64,000 bases of DNA from JBFMAI01 sp040755725 (GCA_040755725.1 JBFMAI010000020.1:1-64000); one strand, 5' to 3'; shown: positions 24,453 through 32,393, numbered from the stretch's first letter. The notes: generated by a model not told the origin, from the sequence alone. A program made the numbers and translations.

Positions 24453-25948
24453 GCCAGCAGCCCCTCCCGTCTCAGAATCTCGATGAGCTTGTCCTCTGCG
24501 GCGAATGCCGCCGTGGCGCTCTCGCGCAACCGCGTCATCGCCTGTTCCACAGTAAGGACTGGCTGTTCGCTCTTCCGTTCGATGTACCGCGGGATATTGA
24601 GGTTGTGGTCGTTGGACGCGATGTCGTCGAGAGAGACGACGCGCGCTACACCCTCGACGTCCTCATAGTCGCTGTACCAGCGGTGAATACGCTCAACGTG
24701 CTCGGGCAGGAGCTCGTTTTGGGCGCGCCCGGTCTTGAACTCACGTGACGCGTCGAGAATCAGCACCTTCTTCTTCCGGTCGCGCTTCTTGCGCTGGCGC
24801 AGGACGAGGATACACGCCGCCAGCCCCGTGCCGTAGAAGAGATTCGGCCCGAGGCCGATTACGGCGTCGAGGATGTCCATCTGGAGGATTTTCCGTCGAA
24901 TCTCGCCTTCCTTCCCCATGCGGAACAGCGCGCCATGTGGCAGCACGACCGCCATGCGCCCGGTCGCCGGCGCCATCGACTTGATCATGTGCTGCACCCA
25001 GGCGTAGTCGCCGCTCTTTGCCGGCGGCATTCCCGCGAAATTGCGGCCATAGGGGTCACTGGCCCAGACGTCGTCGCCCCATTTTTCGAGCGAGAATGGA
25101 GGATTCGCGATGACGCAGTCGAACGTGGCCAGGTTGTCGCCTGAGAAAAAGGCCGGCTGTCGAAGCGTATCGCCGCGCACGATCTGGAAGTCGGACGCGC
25201 CGTGCAGGAACAAGTTCATCCGTGCGATCGCGGAGGTCGTGAGGTTCTTCTCCTGCCCGAACAGCTTTCCCCACAGCGTCCGGTCGTCGCCGTGGTTCTC
25301 GCGCACGTGATGCACAGACTCGAGCAGCATGCCGCCGGTGCCGCAGGCAGGATCGTAGATGGACTCGCCCTCTTTCGGGTCCAGGATGTTTACGAGCAGC
25401 CGGACGACCGCACGCGGCGTGTAGAACTCGCCCGCCTTTTTGTTGGTCGCATCGGCGAATTTCTTGATCAGGTACTCATACGACTGGCCCAGCACGTCAG
25501 CCTGGGCGGCCTCGTTTCCGAGGGAGATTCGAGAGAAATGCTCAATCAGGTCGCGTAGCAGCGAGTCCGACAGACGCTCCTTGTTCGTCCAGGCGGCGTC
25601 GCCGAAGATTCCGTACAAGGTCTCCGGGTTCGCCTTCTCAATGCAGCGCATCGCCTTCTGAAGTGCCTGTCCGACGTTACTCGTGACGACCCGAACGTCC
25701 CGCCAATGACAGCGCTTCGGAACCTGAAACCGGTAGTTCTGCGGAAACTGAGCGTATTCTTCGTCACCTCCGGACTCCGCCAGCGCCGCGGCGTACTCCT
25801 CGTCGTATACGTCGGAGATGCGTTTGAAAAACAGCAGCGGGAAGACGTAGGTCTTGAAATCAGCGGCATCGACCGACCCGCGCAGAATGTTGGCGGCCTC
25901 CCAGAGGTGAGACTCCAGCTGGTTCAAGGTGACGGTGCCACCATTCAT
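24449..25948 (-). CDS. hsdM: Type I modification methyltransferase subunit M (second paralogue)
   Basis: A 499-residue paralogue of the preceding subunit with DPACGTGGML and NPPF (in place of NPPY) and the same domain order. The start is set at 25948 because the N-terminus then aligns residue for residue with the paralogue (8 residues before QLES) and GGAGAG lies 8 bases upstream. An ATG at 25987 is also possible. NPPF occurs in active type I subunits, so loss of function is not implied. Two adjacent HsdM genes with one HsdS are unusual; usual type I complexes use two copies of one M subunit. A heteromeric modification core is one reading, redundancy is another. Confidence 0.88.
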   Translation of the reverse strand: MNGGTVTLNQLESHLWEAANILRGSVDAADFKTYVFPLLFFKRISDVYDEEYAAALAESGGDEEYAQFPQNYRFQVPKRCHWRDVRVVTSNVGQALQKAMRCIEKANPETLYGIFGDAAWTNKERLSDSLLRDLIEHFSRISLGNEAAQADVLGQSYEYLIKKFADATNKKAGEFYTPRAVVRLLVNILDPKEGESIYDPACGTGGMLLESVHHVRENHGDDRTLWGKLFGQEKNLTTSAIARMNLFLHGASDFQIVRGDTLRQPAFFSGDNLATFDCVIANPPFSLEKWGDDVWASDPYGRNFAGMPPAKSGDYAWVQHMIKSMAPATGRMAVVLPHGALFRMGKEGEIRRKILQMDILDAVIGLGPNLFYGTGLAACILVLRQRKKRDRKKKVLILDASREFKTGRAQNELLPEHVERIHRWYSDYEDVEGVARVVSLDDIASNDHNLNIPRYIERKSEQPVLTVEQAMTRLRESATAAFAAEDKLIEILRREGLLA

Positions 25949-25995
25949 CTCGAAGGCTCTCCGCAAAGGAGCTGCTGCACTCGGCATCGATCGAC

Positions 25996-26982
25996 TCACT
26001 CCGACGCGTCCGTGGTTTCCTGCTGCCATCCTTGGTCAAACAACGGGAGCGTCGTACCTGCCGATGGTTGCGTCGGCGCCTCGGCTACGTCACCCGTTGG
26101 CTCGAACAGAAACTCCGAATCCGGTCGGTGCTCACGATATCGCCTCTGCGCGAGCTCTCGATTCTGCACGGCGTAGCAGTACACGCACCCGTGCGGACAC
26201 GTGTCGTACTCGCCGATGTCTCGGGACGCGAAGCAGCCGCACTCTTTTCGGTTGCCGCGTAACGCAACCCCGATGCGATGCCCGGCCACGTCGCCCAGCC
26301 GATCCGCGTCAACGCATCGCGCGTCGCTGGCGCCCGGCACGATGAGGTTTCGTTGCGAGCAGATCGAAAGACGCATTCCATGCGATGCCGCGACCGCAAC
26401 CAAGTCGGCGGTCAGTCTGCGCTTCTCGTCGTCCGATGGGTCCTGCCACGAGAAGCCGAACTCGGACGCTGCCGAGTTCATGTTCCGCAGCGTCTTCCGA
26501 TAGAGCTGGACGAACGAGATCACGACCTCATCTACGACACCTTGGAGCGCGGCCGCCAGGGACTCGAAGTTGCGCAAGTGAAAATCGATCGGCGTTTCGG
26601 TCGAAACGACGATCGTGTCGTAGCGCCAGACGCAAGCACGCTGGCCGAATTCCTCATTTACCCGGCGAACATGATCGACACTTCGCTTCGCGTCCACGAC
26701 CGCGTACTCAAGTGCTCGCGGGTAGCCATTAATCGTGTACTGCACGATGAACGGCAGACGCGCTCGAACCTCGGGCAGGTAACGCAGAAACGGGCCCAGG
26801 TTCTTCGTCCAGAAGACAACCCCCGCGACGTCGGCAGGGTCGAGCGAGACTCGATATGCGGTGCGGTTGTACGGGTTGATCATCTTGCAGTAGCCGGCGC
26901 GCAAGCGGTTCATGAACCACGTGCCGTAGAACGTGGGGATGTCCGTCTTGTAGCTGGCTGAGATGATCATGCTGCTCAGCAT
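25996..26982 (-). CDS. DUF1848 protein with radical-SAM-like cysteine motif
   Basis: A 328-residue protein matching the DUF1848 pattern: it opens with MIISASYKTDIPTFYGTWF and continues NPYNRT-YRVSLDP-DV-G-VFWTKN. Near residue 260 is CPHGCVYC, a C-x3-C-x2-C motif like the iron-sulfur motif of radical SAM enzymes, preceded by a CGC pair. The central part has a TIM-barrel-like repeat of strands. DUF1848 has no established reaction; the cysteine spacing suggests a radical SAM or related Fe-S role. The ATG at 26982 overlaps the end of the upstream gene. It is the second gene of the restriction operon. An involvement in DNA or base modification is inference only. Confidence 0.75.
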   Translation of the reverse strand: MLSSMIISASYKTDIPTFYGTWFMNRLRAGYCKMINPYNRTAYRVSLDPADVAGVVFWTKNLGPFLRYLPEVRARLPFIVQYTINGYPRALEYAVVDAKRSVDHVRRVNEEFGQRACVWRYDTIVVSTETPIDFHLRNFESLAAALQGVVDEVVISFVQLYRKTLRNMNSAASEFGFSWQDPSDDEKRRLTADLVAVAASHGMRLSICSQRNLIVPGASDARCVDADRLGDVAGHRIGVALRGNRKECGCFASRDIGEYDTCPHGCVYCYAVQNRELAQRRYREHRPDSEFLFEPTGDVAEAPTQPSAGTTLPLFDQGWQQETTDASE

Positions 26983-27815
26983 TTCTTCCCGATTCGGACA
27001 CTCACGTTGCTTTCCCGTTTCGGCCAGCCGAACTTGGAGTAGTACGGCTCGAGATCGGTCTTCTCCTCGTCGACCGAAAAGGCCATTTGGCACGACCGAC
27101 TACAGACGACGTTTACGCCATGGGCTGCGGCCAGCGTGTCGAACCACCCAGCAAAATCGCCGCCTGCGTCATTGTTATCGATGAACATGAACACGGAGCC
27201 GATCTTCGCGCCGGAGAAGCAGTGCGTAAAGAACGGTTCAGCGGCCGGACGAAACGTCCAGACCTCGGAGAGGAAGTAGCTGAATGTGAACAGGTCCGCG
27301 TTCAAGAACTTGCGGTAGCTGCCCCACGTCGTCTTGTCCGTGACGTCCAGCTGCTGAAATACGGGGTACAGCTGGAAATTCGCCTGCAATGGCTTGGCAA
27401 CCTCGCTCCACGAGTCACCCCAAGCACGCTCACGGTCAAAGAGATAGCACGTGAGGGTCGAATGGGAACCGGCCCGCATCATGTACTTGAGGATACCGAG
27501 CAGGTCGCTCCCCGGACCGCCGCCGATCGCAGCGACGGAGAGGTCGGCACTCTTGAACGGGGCTTGCAGCTCGGCGCAGCCTTGGATCAGCTGTTTGATG
27601 TAATCTGCATGAGCGACGGTGTACTTGTAAATGTAGGCGAACCTGGCCACTGGGCTCGAGTAGTCGATCGCAATCCTGGCCGGGTCCTTCAGGTGGCCGT
27701 AGCACTGCGTCAACCGATCGAGCTCTGTCTTGATCGCAGCGTCTTTGTCGGGCCCAGGGATCTCAGCGTACGCCTCATCCAGGACGAGCTTGATAAGCTG
27801 CGCGAGCGTCAGCAT
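26976..27815 (-). CDS. Rossmann-fold methyltransferase-like protein, first gene of the defence operon
   Basis: A 279-residue protein. A helical N-terminal part (about 1-85) is followed by a class I SAM methyltransferase-like fold: motif I is VAAIGGGPGSDLLGILKYM (about 97), the next acidic strand is YLFDRER, and later strands hold FSYFLSEVW and GSVFMFIDNNDA. No DPPY/NPPY motif is present, so it is not a standard DNA base methyltransferase. It could act on protein, RNA or a small molecule. The ATG at 27815 has GGAGGT 8 bases upstream; a longer start at 27953 would cross the promoter. It leads the operon, directly behind a promoter with a palindromic operator, and overlaps the DUF1848 gene. Confidence 0.6.
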   Translation of the reverse strand: MLTLAQLIKLVLDEAYAEIPGPDKDAAIKTELDRLTQCYGHLKDPARIAIDYSSPVARFAYIYKYTVAHADYIKQLIQGCAELQAPFKSADLSVAAIGGGPGSDLLGILKYMMRAGSHSTLTCYLFDRERAWGDSWSEVAKPLQANFQLYPVFQQLDVTDKTTWGSYRKFLNADLFTFSYFLSEVWTFRPAAEPFFTHCFSGAKIGSVFMFIDNNDAGGDFAGWFDTLAAAHGVNVVCSRSCQMAFSVDEEKTDLEPYYSKFGWPKRESNVSVRIGKKC

Positions 27816-27851
27816 GCGATGCCACCTCCGGGACGACGCCTTGTGCGCGTC

Positions 27852-27892
27852 CACTGAACAGTGAACATAGCATGACCGGGGGGTTATGTCTA
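27852..27892 (-). promoter_or_regulatory. Promoter and palindromic operator of the defence operon
   Basis: On the minus strand TAGACA (27892-27887) and TATGTT (27869-27864) are 17 bases apart, a good sigma70 pair. Immediately after the -10 box is the perfect palindrome CACTG-TT-CAGTG (27863-27852), which covers the expected start point. The first ATG lies 37 bases further on. A bound repressor would block the operon; the XRE protein at 16489 or the HTH protein at 27890 are candidates. Confidence 0.7.
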
Positions 27893-28303
27893 GCAGGAAT
27901 CGTGGGCAAAGCGGGCGGTGATCGCCTGCCACATGCGTCGCTGGTCGCTCCAACGTAGCACGCTTGTCATCGGCCGGAGGTCGCGCTCGCAGACCGTCGA
28001 GCGACCGACCGTAACTGCCGGAATGACAAGGAGTTGCTCTTGGACGTCCGGCGCGAGGTGGTTGAGGTTCATGATCTGTGTCATGCGCGGCTGCGTCACG
28101 TGCGCGAGGCGGGCGAGCTCCGACTGATTCCGCACCTTCCCCTCCCGGAGCAGCCGGTCGAAGTGGATGGCCAAGGCCATCAGGCGGGATACTCGGGGCA
28201 GCCGACCGACCGGCACCGCCTCGAGGGCCCCCGGGGCCGTTTCGATCGCCCGGGACTTGTCGGGCCGACGTATGAACCGCACCTTCCGCGTGGTCGAGAT
28301 CAT
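27890..28303 (-). CDS. HTH protein encoded with the serine recombinase
   Basis: A 137-residue basic protein. A helix-turn-helix is seen at about residues 55-80 (VRNQSELARLAHVTQPRMTQIMNL), of the kind found in ParB/KorB-like and Cro-like proteins. The segment APDVQEQLL follows, as in many recombinase-associated HTH proteins. The start ATG at 28303 overlaps the recombinase stop (ATGA), so it is made with the integrase. It may control excision or act as recombination directionality factor; that is inferred from position. Its stop codon overlaps the -35 box of the defence operon. Confidence 0.65.
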   Translation of the reverse strand: MISTTRKVRFIRRPDKSRAIETAPGALEAVPVGRLPRVSRLMALAIHFDRLLREGKVRNQSELARLAHVTQPRMTQIMNLNHLAPDVQEQLLVIPAVTVGRSTVCERDLRPMTSVLRWSDQRRMWQAITARFAHDSC

Positions 28304-29871
28304 GCGGCCTCCTCCGCGGCCACTAGCGCCCCGTCCGCAAGCGTCTTGATTCCGGCAGCGTGGAACGCCACCGCGATCGTGCCGTCCGCAGCGTCGAAAT
28401 CGACCCGCCGCACGAGAAGCTGGAGAACGCCCGCCTGCTCGCGCGGGCTCAGGGCCCGCCAGACGTTGTCGAAGTCCGCGAACGCTGCCGTGACGTCGGG
28501 GGCGTCAACCCGCTCTGCTTCGAGTTCGGCCAGGCGGGCGTTGATTTCACTCACGCGGCGCTCGGCAGCCTCAACCTGGTTGTTGAGGTCCAGCATCCGC
28601 GCCGTGGCGTCCCCGTCGTCCCGCGCGGCCCGACGAATCTCGCTCCGTATCCGGGTAACCCCACGTTCGAGGGCCCGTCGCTCGCCGGTAAGCCGCGCCA
28701 TAGCCGAATCCACCTGCTTGCGGGCCTCCTCGAGGGTGTCTCCCAGGAGCGCGGGGTCGCGGCCGATGCACCGAATTTGGTCGACGACGGCGTTCTCAAT
28801 CTCGATGGCCGGCAGCGAGTCGGTCGGGCAGGCCTGCCGTCCGCGCTTCGTCACGGTCGTGCAGGTGTAGTAGCGGTAACGGCGGTTCCCGCGCGTCGTG
28901 AACGTGTGCGACATGGCCCGGCCACAAGCCTTGCAGTACAGCAGCCCGCGGAGCAGCGCCCCGTGGCGGTTGCGGTGTTCGACCGTGCCGTTGCGTCCGT
29001 TACGTTGAAGCTGCTGTTGCACGCGGGCGAATATGTCGTCGGACACGATCGGCTCGTGCTCGCCGGCGTACACGTCGCGCTTGTGCTGGACCTTGCCGAC
29101 GTACAGGACGTTGGTGAGCACGTTGTACAGCCGACACTTGTCGAACGGCAGGCCGCCCCGCACGCGCCCGTCGCGCGTCTTCCAAGCCTTGTTGCGCCAG
29201 TCCCGGCGCTCCAGCTCGGCCACGACCGGCAGGAGCGAGCCGAGGTCGAGGTACAGCTCAAAAATTTGGCACACCCGCGAGGCCTCGTCGGGATTGATCA
29301 CAAGCCGCGGGCCGCCGCTGGACCGGTCCACGTCGTACCCCAGGATCGGCGTGCCGCCCGTCCACTTTCCGCGCTGGCGCGATGCGGCGATTTTGTCCCG
29401 AATGCGCTCGCCGATGATCTCGCGCTCGAACTGGGCAAACGACAGCAGGATGTTCAGCGTGAGCCGGCCCATCGAGTTCGTCGTGTTGAAGTGCTGCGTG
29501 ACGGACACGAACGAGACGTTGTGCCGCTCGAACGTCTCCACGATCTTGGCGAAATCCATGAGCGAGCGGCTCAGGCGGTCGACCTTGTACACAATCACGC
29601 AGTCGACCTTGCCAGCGTCGATGTCGGCCAGCAGCCGCCTTAGCCCCGGGCGCTCCATGTTCCCGCCCGTGAAGCCGCCGTCGTCGTAGCGGTCCGGCAG
29701 GCAGACCCAGCCCTCCGCCTTCTGACTGGCGATGTAAGCCTCCGCGGCCTCGCGCTGGGCATCAAGCGAATTGAAATCCTGTTGGAGCCCCTCGTCGCTG
29801 CTCTTGCGCGTGTAGATGGCACACCGCGTCTTCGTCGATGCCGGCGGTGGCGTGGCAGTGCGGCGGTTCAC
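28300..29871 (-). CDS. Large serine recombinase (site-specific integrase)
   Basis: A 523-residue enzyme with three recognisable parts. The resolvase catalytic domain (about 15-165) has YTRKSS with the nucleophile near Ser24, a VYKVDRLSRS motif and the RDKI-ASR--G long helix. The recombinase domain (about 170-290) includes GYDVD and RLYNVLTNVLYVGK. A zinc ribbon (about 315-350) uses C-x2-C and a later C/C pair. A coiled coil (about 375-450) and a final basic domain follow. Such enzymes integrate phages and elements by attP x attB exchange at short core sequences. It overlaps both neighbours (HTH gene and DUF2924 gene) by 4 bases. It is intact and is the best candidate for having moved the island. 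Confidence 0.9.
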   Translation of the reverse strand: MNRRTATPPPASTKTRCAIYTRKSSDEGLQQDFNSLDAQREAAEAYIASQKAEGWVCLPDRYDDGGFTGGNMERPGLRRLLADIDAGKVDCVIVYKVDRLSRSLMDFAKIVETFERHNVSFVSVTQHFNTTNSMGRLTLNILLSFAQFEREIIGERIRDKIAASRQRGKWTGGTPILGYDVDRSSGGPRLVINPDEASRVCQIFELYLDLGSLLPVVAELERRDWRNKAWKTRDGRVRGGLPFDKCRLYNVLTNVLYVGKVQHKRDVYAGEHEPIVSDDIFARVQQQLQRNGRNGTVEHRNRHGALLRGLLYCKACGRAMSHTFTTRGNRRYRYYTCTTVTKRGRQACPTDSLPAIEIENAVVDQIRCIGRDPALLGDTLEEARKQVDSAMARLTGERRALERGVTRIRSEIRRAARDDGDATARMLDLNNQVEAAERRVSEINARLAELEAERVDAPDVTAAFADFDNVWRALSPREQAGVLQLLVRRVDFDAADGTIAVAFHAAGIKTLADGALVAAEEAA

Positions 29872-30347
29872 GGCTGGCCCTCGATTTTGAAGAAGCGGAA
29901 GCCGTTCATGTGCGAGCCCGTGATTGCCTTGGCCACGGCGGAGAGCGATCTGTACCGCTCACCGTCGTACTCGAAGCCGTCGGGCCGGATGATCACGCTG
30001 ATGGTCCGGCCCTTGTACCGCCGCGTGATTGCCGTGCCCGCCGGCGGAAGGCGCCGGTCCGTGGCCGACGCGGGCGGCGTGGCGGTATGCGTGGGCGTCC
30101 CCGTGGCTGCCCTGGGCGGCGTGACGCGGACGTCGGCCACGTTGGCGAGTTCCTCGGCCCGGCGTAGCGCCCGTTCGCTCAGTCCACCCTCGGCATTCGC
30201 CTGGAGCCGCCAGGCGATGCGGCGGATGAGGTACTGCTTGTGGCGGCTGCGGACCGGCTCGCCGAAGACCTCCACGTACCGCTGCTGGAGTTGCCCGACG
30301 GTCATCTGCTCGAGGGCGGCGACCTCCTTGGCGATGTTCAACCTCAT
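29868..30347 (-). CDS. DUF2924 protein of the recombinase module
   Basis: A 159-residue protein. The first 60 residues carry the DUF2924 pattern (ALEQMTVGQLQQRYVEVFGEP, then RSRHKQYLIRRIAWRLQ, given in outline). The C-terminal part (about 105-159) looks like the RAMA-type segment with RYKGR-I-V---GFEYDGERYRSLSAVAKAITGS. DUF2924 genes usually precede a serine recombinase in planctomycetes and alphaproteobacteria. Here it overlaps the recombinase start. Its role is not known; DNA binding at the recombination site is plausible because of the basic N-terminus. Confidence 0.85.
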   Translation of the reverse strand: MRLNIAKEVAALEQMTVGQLQQRYVEVFGEPVRSRHKQYLIRRIAWRLQANAEGGLSERALRRAEELANVADVRVTPPRAATGTPTHTATPPASATDRRLPPAGTAITRRYKGRTISVIIRPDGFEYDGERYRSLSAVAKAITGSHMNGFRFFKIEGQP

Positions 30348-30574
30348 CGTTCGTCTCCGTCGCTCCGCGGCGTGAACCCGCGGGTACCCACAGTGAGCCT
30401 CGTCTCGCCGGAAAGCTCAAGGCGAGTTTCGCCGGAAACCGCAGATTTCTCGGTGTCGATGATGCCGGCGGACTTGGCGCGCCGGTGCCAGCGAATGACG
30501 CCGCGGGCGAGGATCGATGCGACCTCGCGCCGGCGCTCGGCCGGCGAGGTTTCGGAGGCGTGGTTCGGCGGCAT
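30344..30574 (-). CDS. Small protein at the head of the recombinase operon
   Basis: A 76-residue protein with a helical segment at about residues 12-38 (ERRREVASILARGVIRWHRRAK). This pattern, a short basic helix with EVA-ILA-GV-R, is seen in small genes upstream of DUF2924 and recombinase genes. The ATG is at 30574 and the stop overlaps the next start by 4 bases. The element at 30592-30632 is about 20 bases upstream. The function is unknown. Confidence 0.6.
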   Translation of the reverse strand: MPPNHASETSPAERRREVASILARGVIRWHRRAKSAGIIDTEKSAVSGETRLELSGETRLTVGTRGFTPRSDGDER

Positions 30575-30591
30575 GAGCAGACTCCGATGTC

Positions 30592-30632
30592 GTCTGCTCG
30601 TTACATACGCTGTCTGGAGTGTGCCTGCCGAG
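30592..30632 (-). promoter_or_regulatory. Conserved element, copy 3
   Basis: The core GTCTGCTCGTTACATACGC is repeated from 12713, with further match in the following 18 bases. It lies about 20-60 bases upstream of the recombinase operon on the minus strand. It links that operon to the phage module by a shared control or recombination sequence. Confidence 0.55.
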
Positions 30633-30697
30633 GGAAGCGCATGACCAGTTGGTCGGAGCCGCGACGAAGGTCCGGAGCCCAGCTCCGAAATGTCGAC

Positions 30698-31351
30698 CTA
30701 CTCATCAGGCGGGCCGCTTGTGCACAGGAATGGTAGGCACTCGAAGAACGAGAGCAGCCAGACGTTTCCGGCTGTCCGACCGGGCCACCCGGTCACATGA
30801 TAGCGGAACACTCCCTCGCCGATCGACCGCTCTTCGTGTGCAGGCGCGGAGCGGAAAACGGACGACGCCCCAGCTAGTCCCCCACAACAGGCGAAATCCG
30901 GTTCAAGGTTTACTCTGACTTCCCACCCATTTGGGAACACCGAACACGTCTGCTCGTAATGTAGAGCCTTGACGATACGAATTAGCACTCGAGCCACTCG
31001 GAGCGCTGCTTCGCGGAGGTGCGATTCTGTGACGCCGACGGGGACGCCGAAGCTCTGGCGGATGAGCTCTTCAATGACCGGTCTGCCTGCGCCCCGTAAT
31101 TGTCGGTAGATCTTCGTGCCCCAGAGTCGCTGAGCCTGGGGGTGAGAAGATGGCTGTTCGGCACATGCGACCATCGTGCGGAAATGCTCGTCATCTTCCG
31201 AGAAACTGCTGTTACATTCAGCACAACACGGAACGGTGATGAGATCGACCGGACGCGGCGCTGGGAACAGATTCTTCGGCGGGACGTGGTCGCGGGTCAA
31301 CTTGCCGGTAGCACCGCAGTAGGCACAACGCTTGGGGCGCGCCGGCTTCAT
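30698..31351 (-). CDS. HNH endonuclease-like protein
   Basis: A 217-residue protein. The N-terminal 50 residues hold an HNH-type zinc site: C-x2-C (CAYCGATG), then RDHVPPKNLF with the histidine base, then C-x2-C (CCAECNSSFS). The remainder is helical and then beta-rich, with no known domain. Such proteins occur near mobile elements and in defence islands and may be nicking enzymes; no partner is evident. The ATG lies at 31351. It is the last clear gene of the leftward cluster before the decayed stretch to its right, and its own promoter is not evident. Confidence 0.65.
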   Translation of the reverse strand: MKPARPKRCAYCGATGKLTRDHVPPKNLFPAPRPVDLITVPCCAECNSSFSEDDEHFRTMVACAEQPSSHPQAQRLWGTKIYRQLRGAGRPVIEELIRQSFGVPVGVTESHLREAALRVARVLIRIVKALHYEQTCSVFPNGWEVRVNLEPDFACCGGLAGASSVFRSAPAHEERSIGEGVFRYHVTGWPGRTAGNVWLLSFFECLPFLCTSGPPDE

Positions 31352-32393
31352 GGCGCGCGATCATAACCGGTTGGTCGCTTTTTCGATGCCTCGCGCCGGG
31401 TTAACGGTTCGAGACATAACCCGAGGCAGTTTTGTTCGATGGCCGCGCCGGGTTATGGCGCGCGCGACAGTCTCGGTCCCGGCAGGTTATGAACCGCGTT
31501 AACCCCGCGGTCGGCACGGTCGAGAGACTCAGAGACTTTCGCCCGCGGAGCCCCGGCGGCGGGCGGCAAGGGTCCATTCGTGAGCGCGCGTGCTGCGCCG
31601 GAAGAGACCAACGGTCGTCCGGCGTCATCGCTAACTCGTTGCGGAAACTCGCGATAGAAGCGACAACGCCCAGGCGTCTCTGCCCGGGCGTCGTGCGTTA
31701 ACCGGTCGGTCGCATCATTTCGATACGACGTTTCAAGTAGAGGGGAACGCACTCTCCTCGAACAAGGGTCTCGCGCGCAATGGAGACTTTTTCGATGTCT
31801 CGCTCGCTCATGCGCGTCGCACCGGTCACGCCGCGTATTGCCCCAGAGCGTCCACCGTCCGGCCCTAATGGCGTGCCACTGACGACGGTGCCTTGCCTTC
31901 CGTGGCCACGACCCACTGCGAACCATCGCGGACGCCCTGCGCACCTACCTCCAGACCGGCCACCTCCCGCCACTGCCCTCCTCATCCATTGCAGGCGGGC
32001 AAACTGTTACACGGAGGCGTTGCCTGCATCTCGCGTGCCGGCGGGGCGAGCTACGCTAGCGCTCATCGGAGGGCTCTTCGATTGCCCGCCCCTCCACCAC
32101 GGAATTCGGCCGCCAACTCACGGTATTGTCCACCCGCCGTTCAAGCTCCGAGATAACGCGGGCATGTCGCGGGAGCCGAAAGATGGTGCGGCCTGGCGCT
32201 AATCGCCGCACACACCGCAGTCTGGTTGCTTCCCCGATGACAAGGCTCTCCGCGAACGTGATTGCGTGGACACCGACACGGTGATGGCCGGTCGAGACGT
32301 ACGCCGCGTTCGTGGATCGAGATTATGAATTTCCATAACGCTATTATTGACAAGAGGTTACGTCAATTCCGCTCCAATCAAGTTCGACCAGAC
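31352..32393. other. Decayed or non-coding stretch of about 1 kb
   Basis: No intact gene is supported. Near 31360-31720 the words CCGGTTA and GTTAAC recur, including two similar 30-base stretches at about 31363 and 31699 (TAACCGGTTGGTCGC against TAACCGGTCGGTCGC, then TTTCGAT). These could be remains of an attachment or insertion site. A 37-codon minus-strand frame at 31698-31810 starts MSERDIEKVS and ends MMRPTG; it is too short to call. The CsrA-like remnant at 32056-32322 is listed separately. The base composition becomes A+T richer after 32320. Confidence 0.5.
32056..32322 (-). pseudogene. CsrA-like remnant without a usable start
   Basis: The open frame reads ...ITFAESLVIGEATRL... and then PGRTIFRLPRHARVISELE..., which fits the CsrA/RsmA outline (ESLVIG near the N-terminus, V--L--G---F-L-PR--RVI at the end). 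The expected MLVL start is replaced by VHAI and no ATG, and only a late GTG at 32211, is in frame, so I call it a probable remnant. CsrA-type proteins are RNA-binding regulators. The frame continues about 25 codons past the fold. The match is by eye and could be coincidence. Confidence 0.3.

Noticed and set aside
31401..31985. Several short frames in the stretch right of the HNH gene
   Set aside because: They overlap on both strands, none has a domain or a convincing ribosome-binding site, and the region looks decayed.
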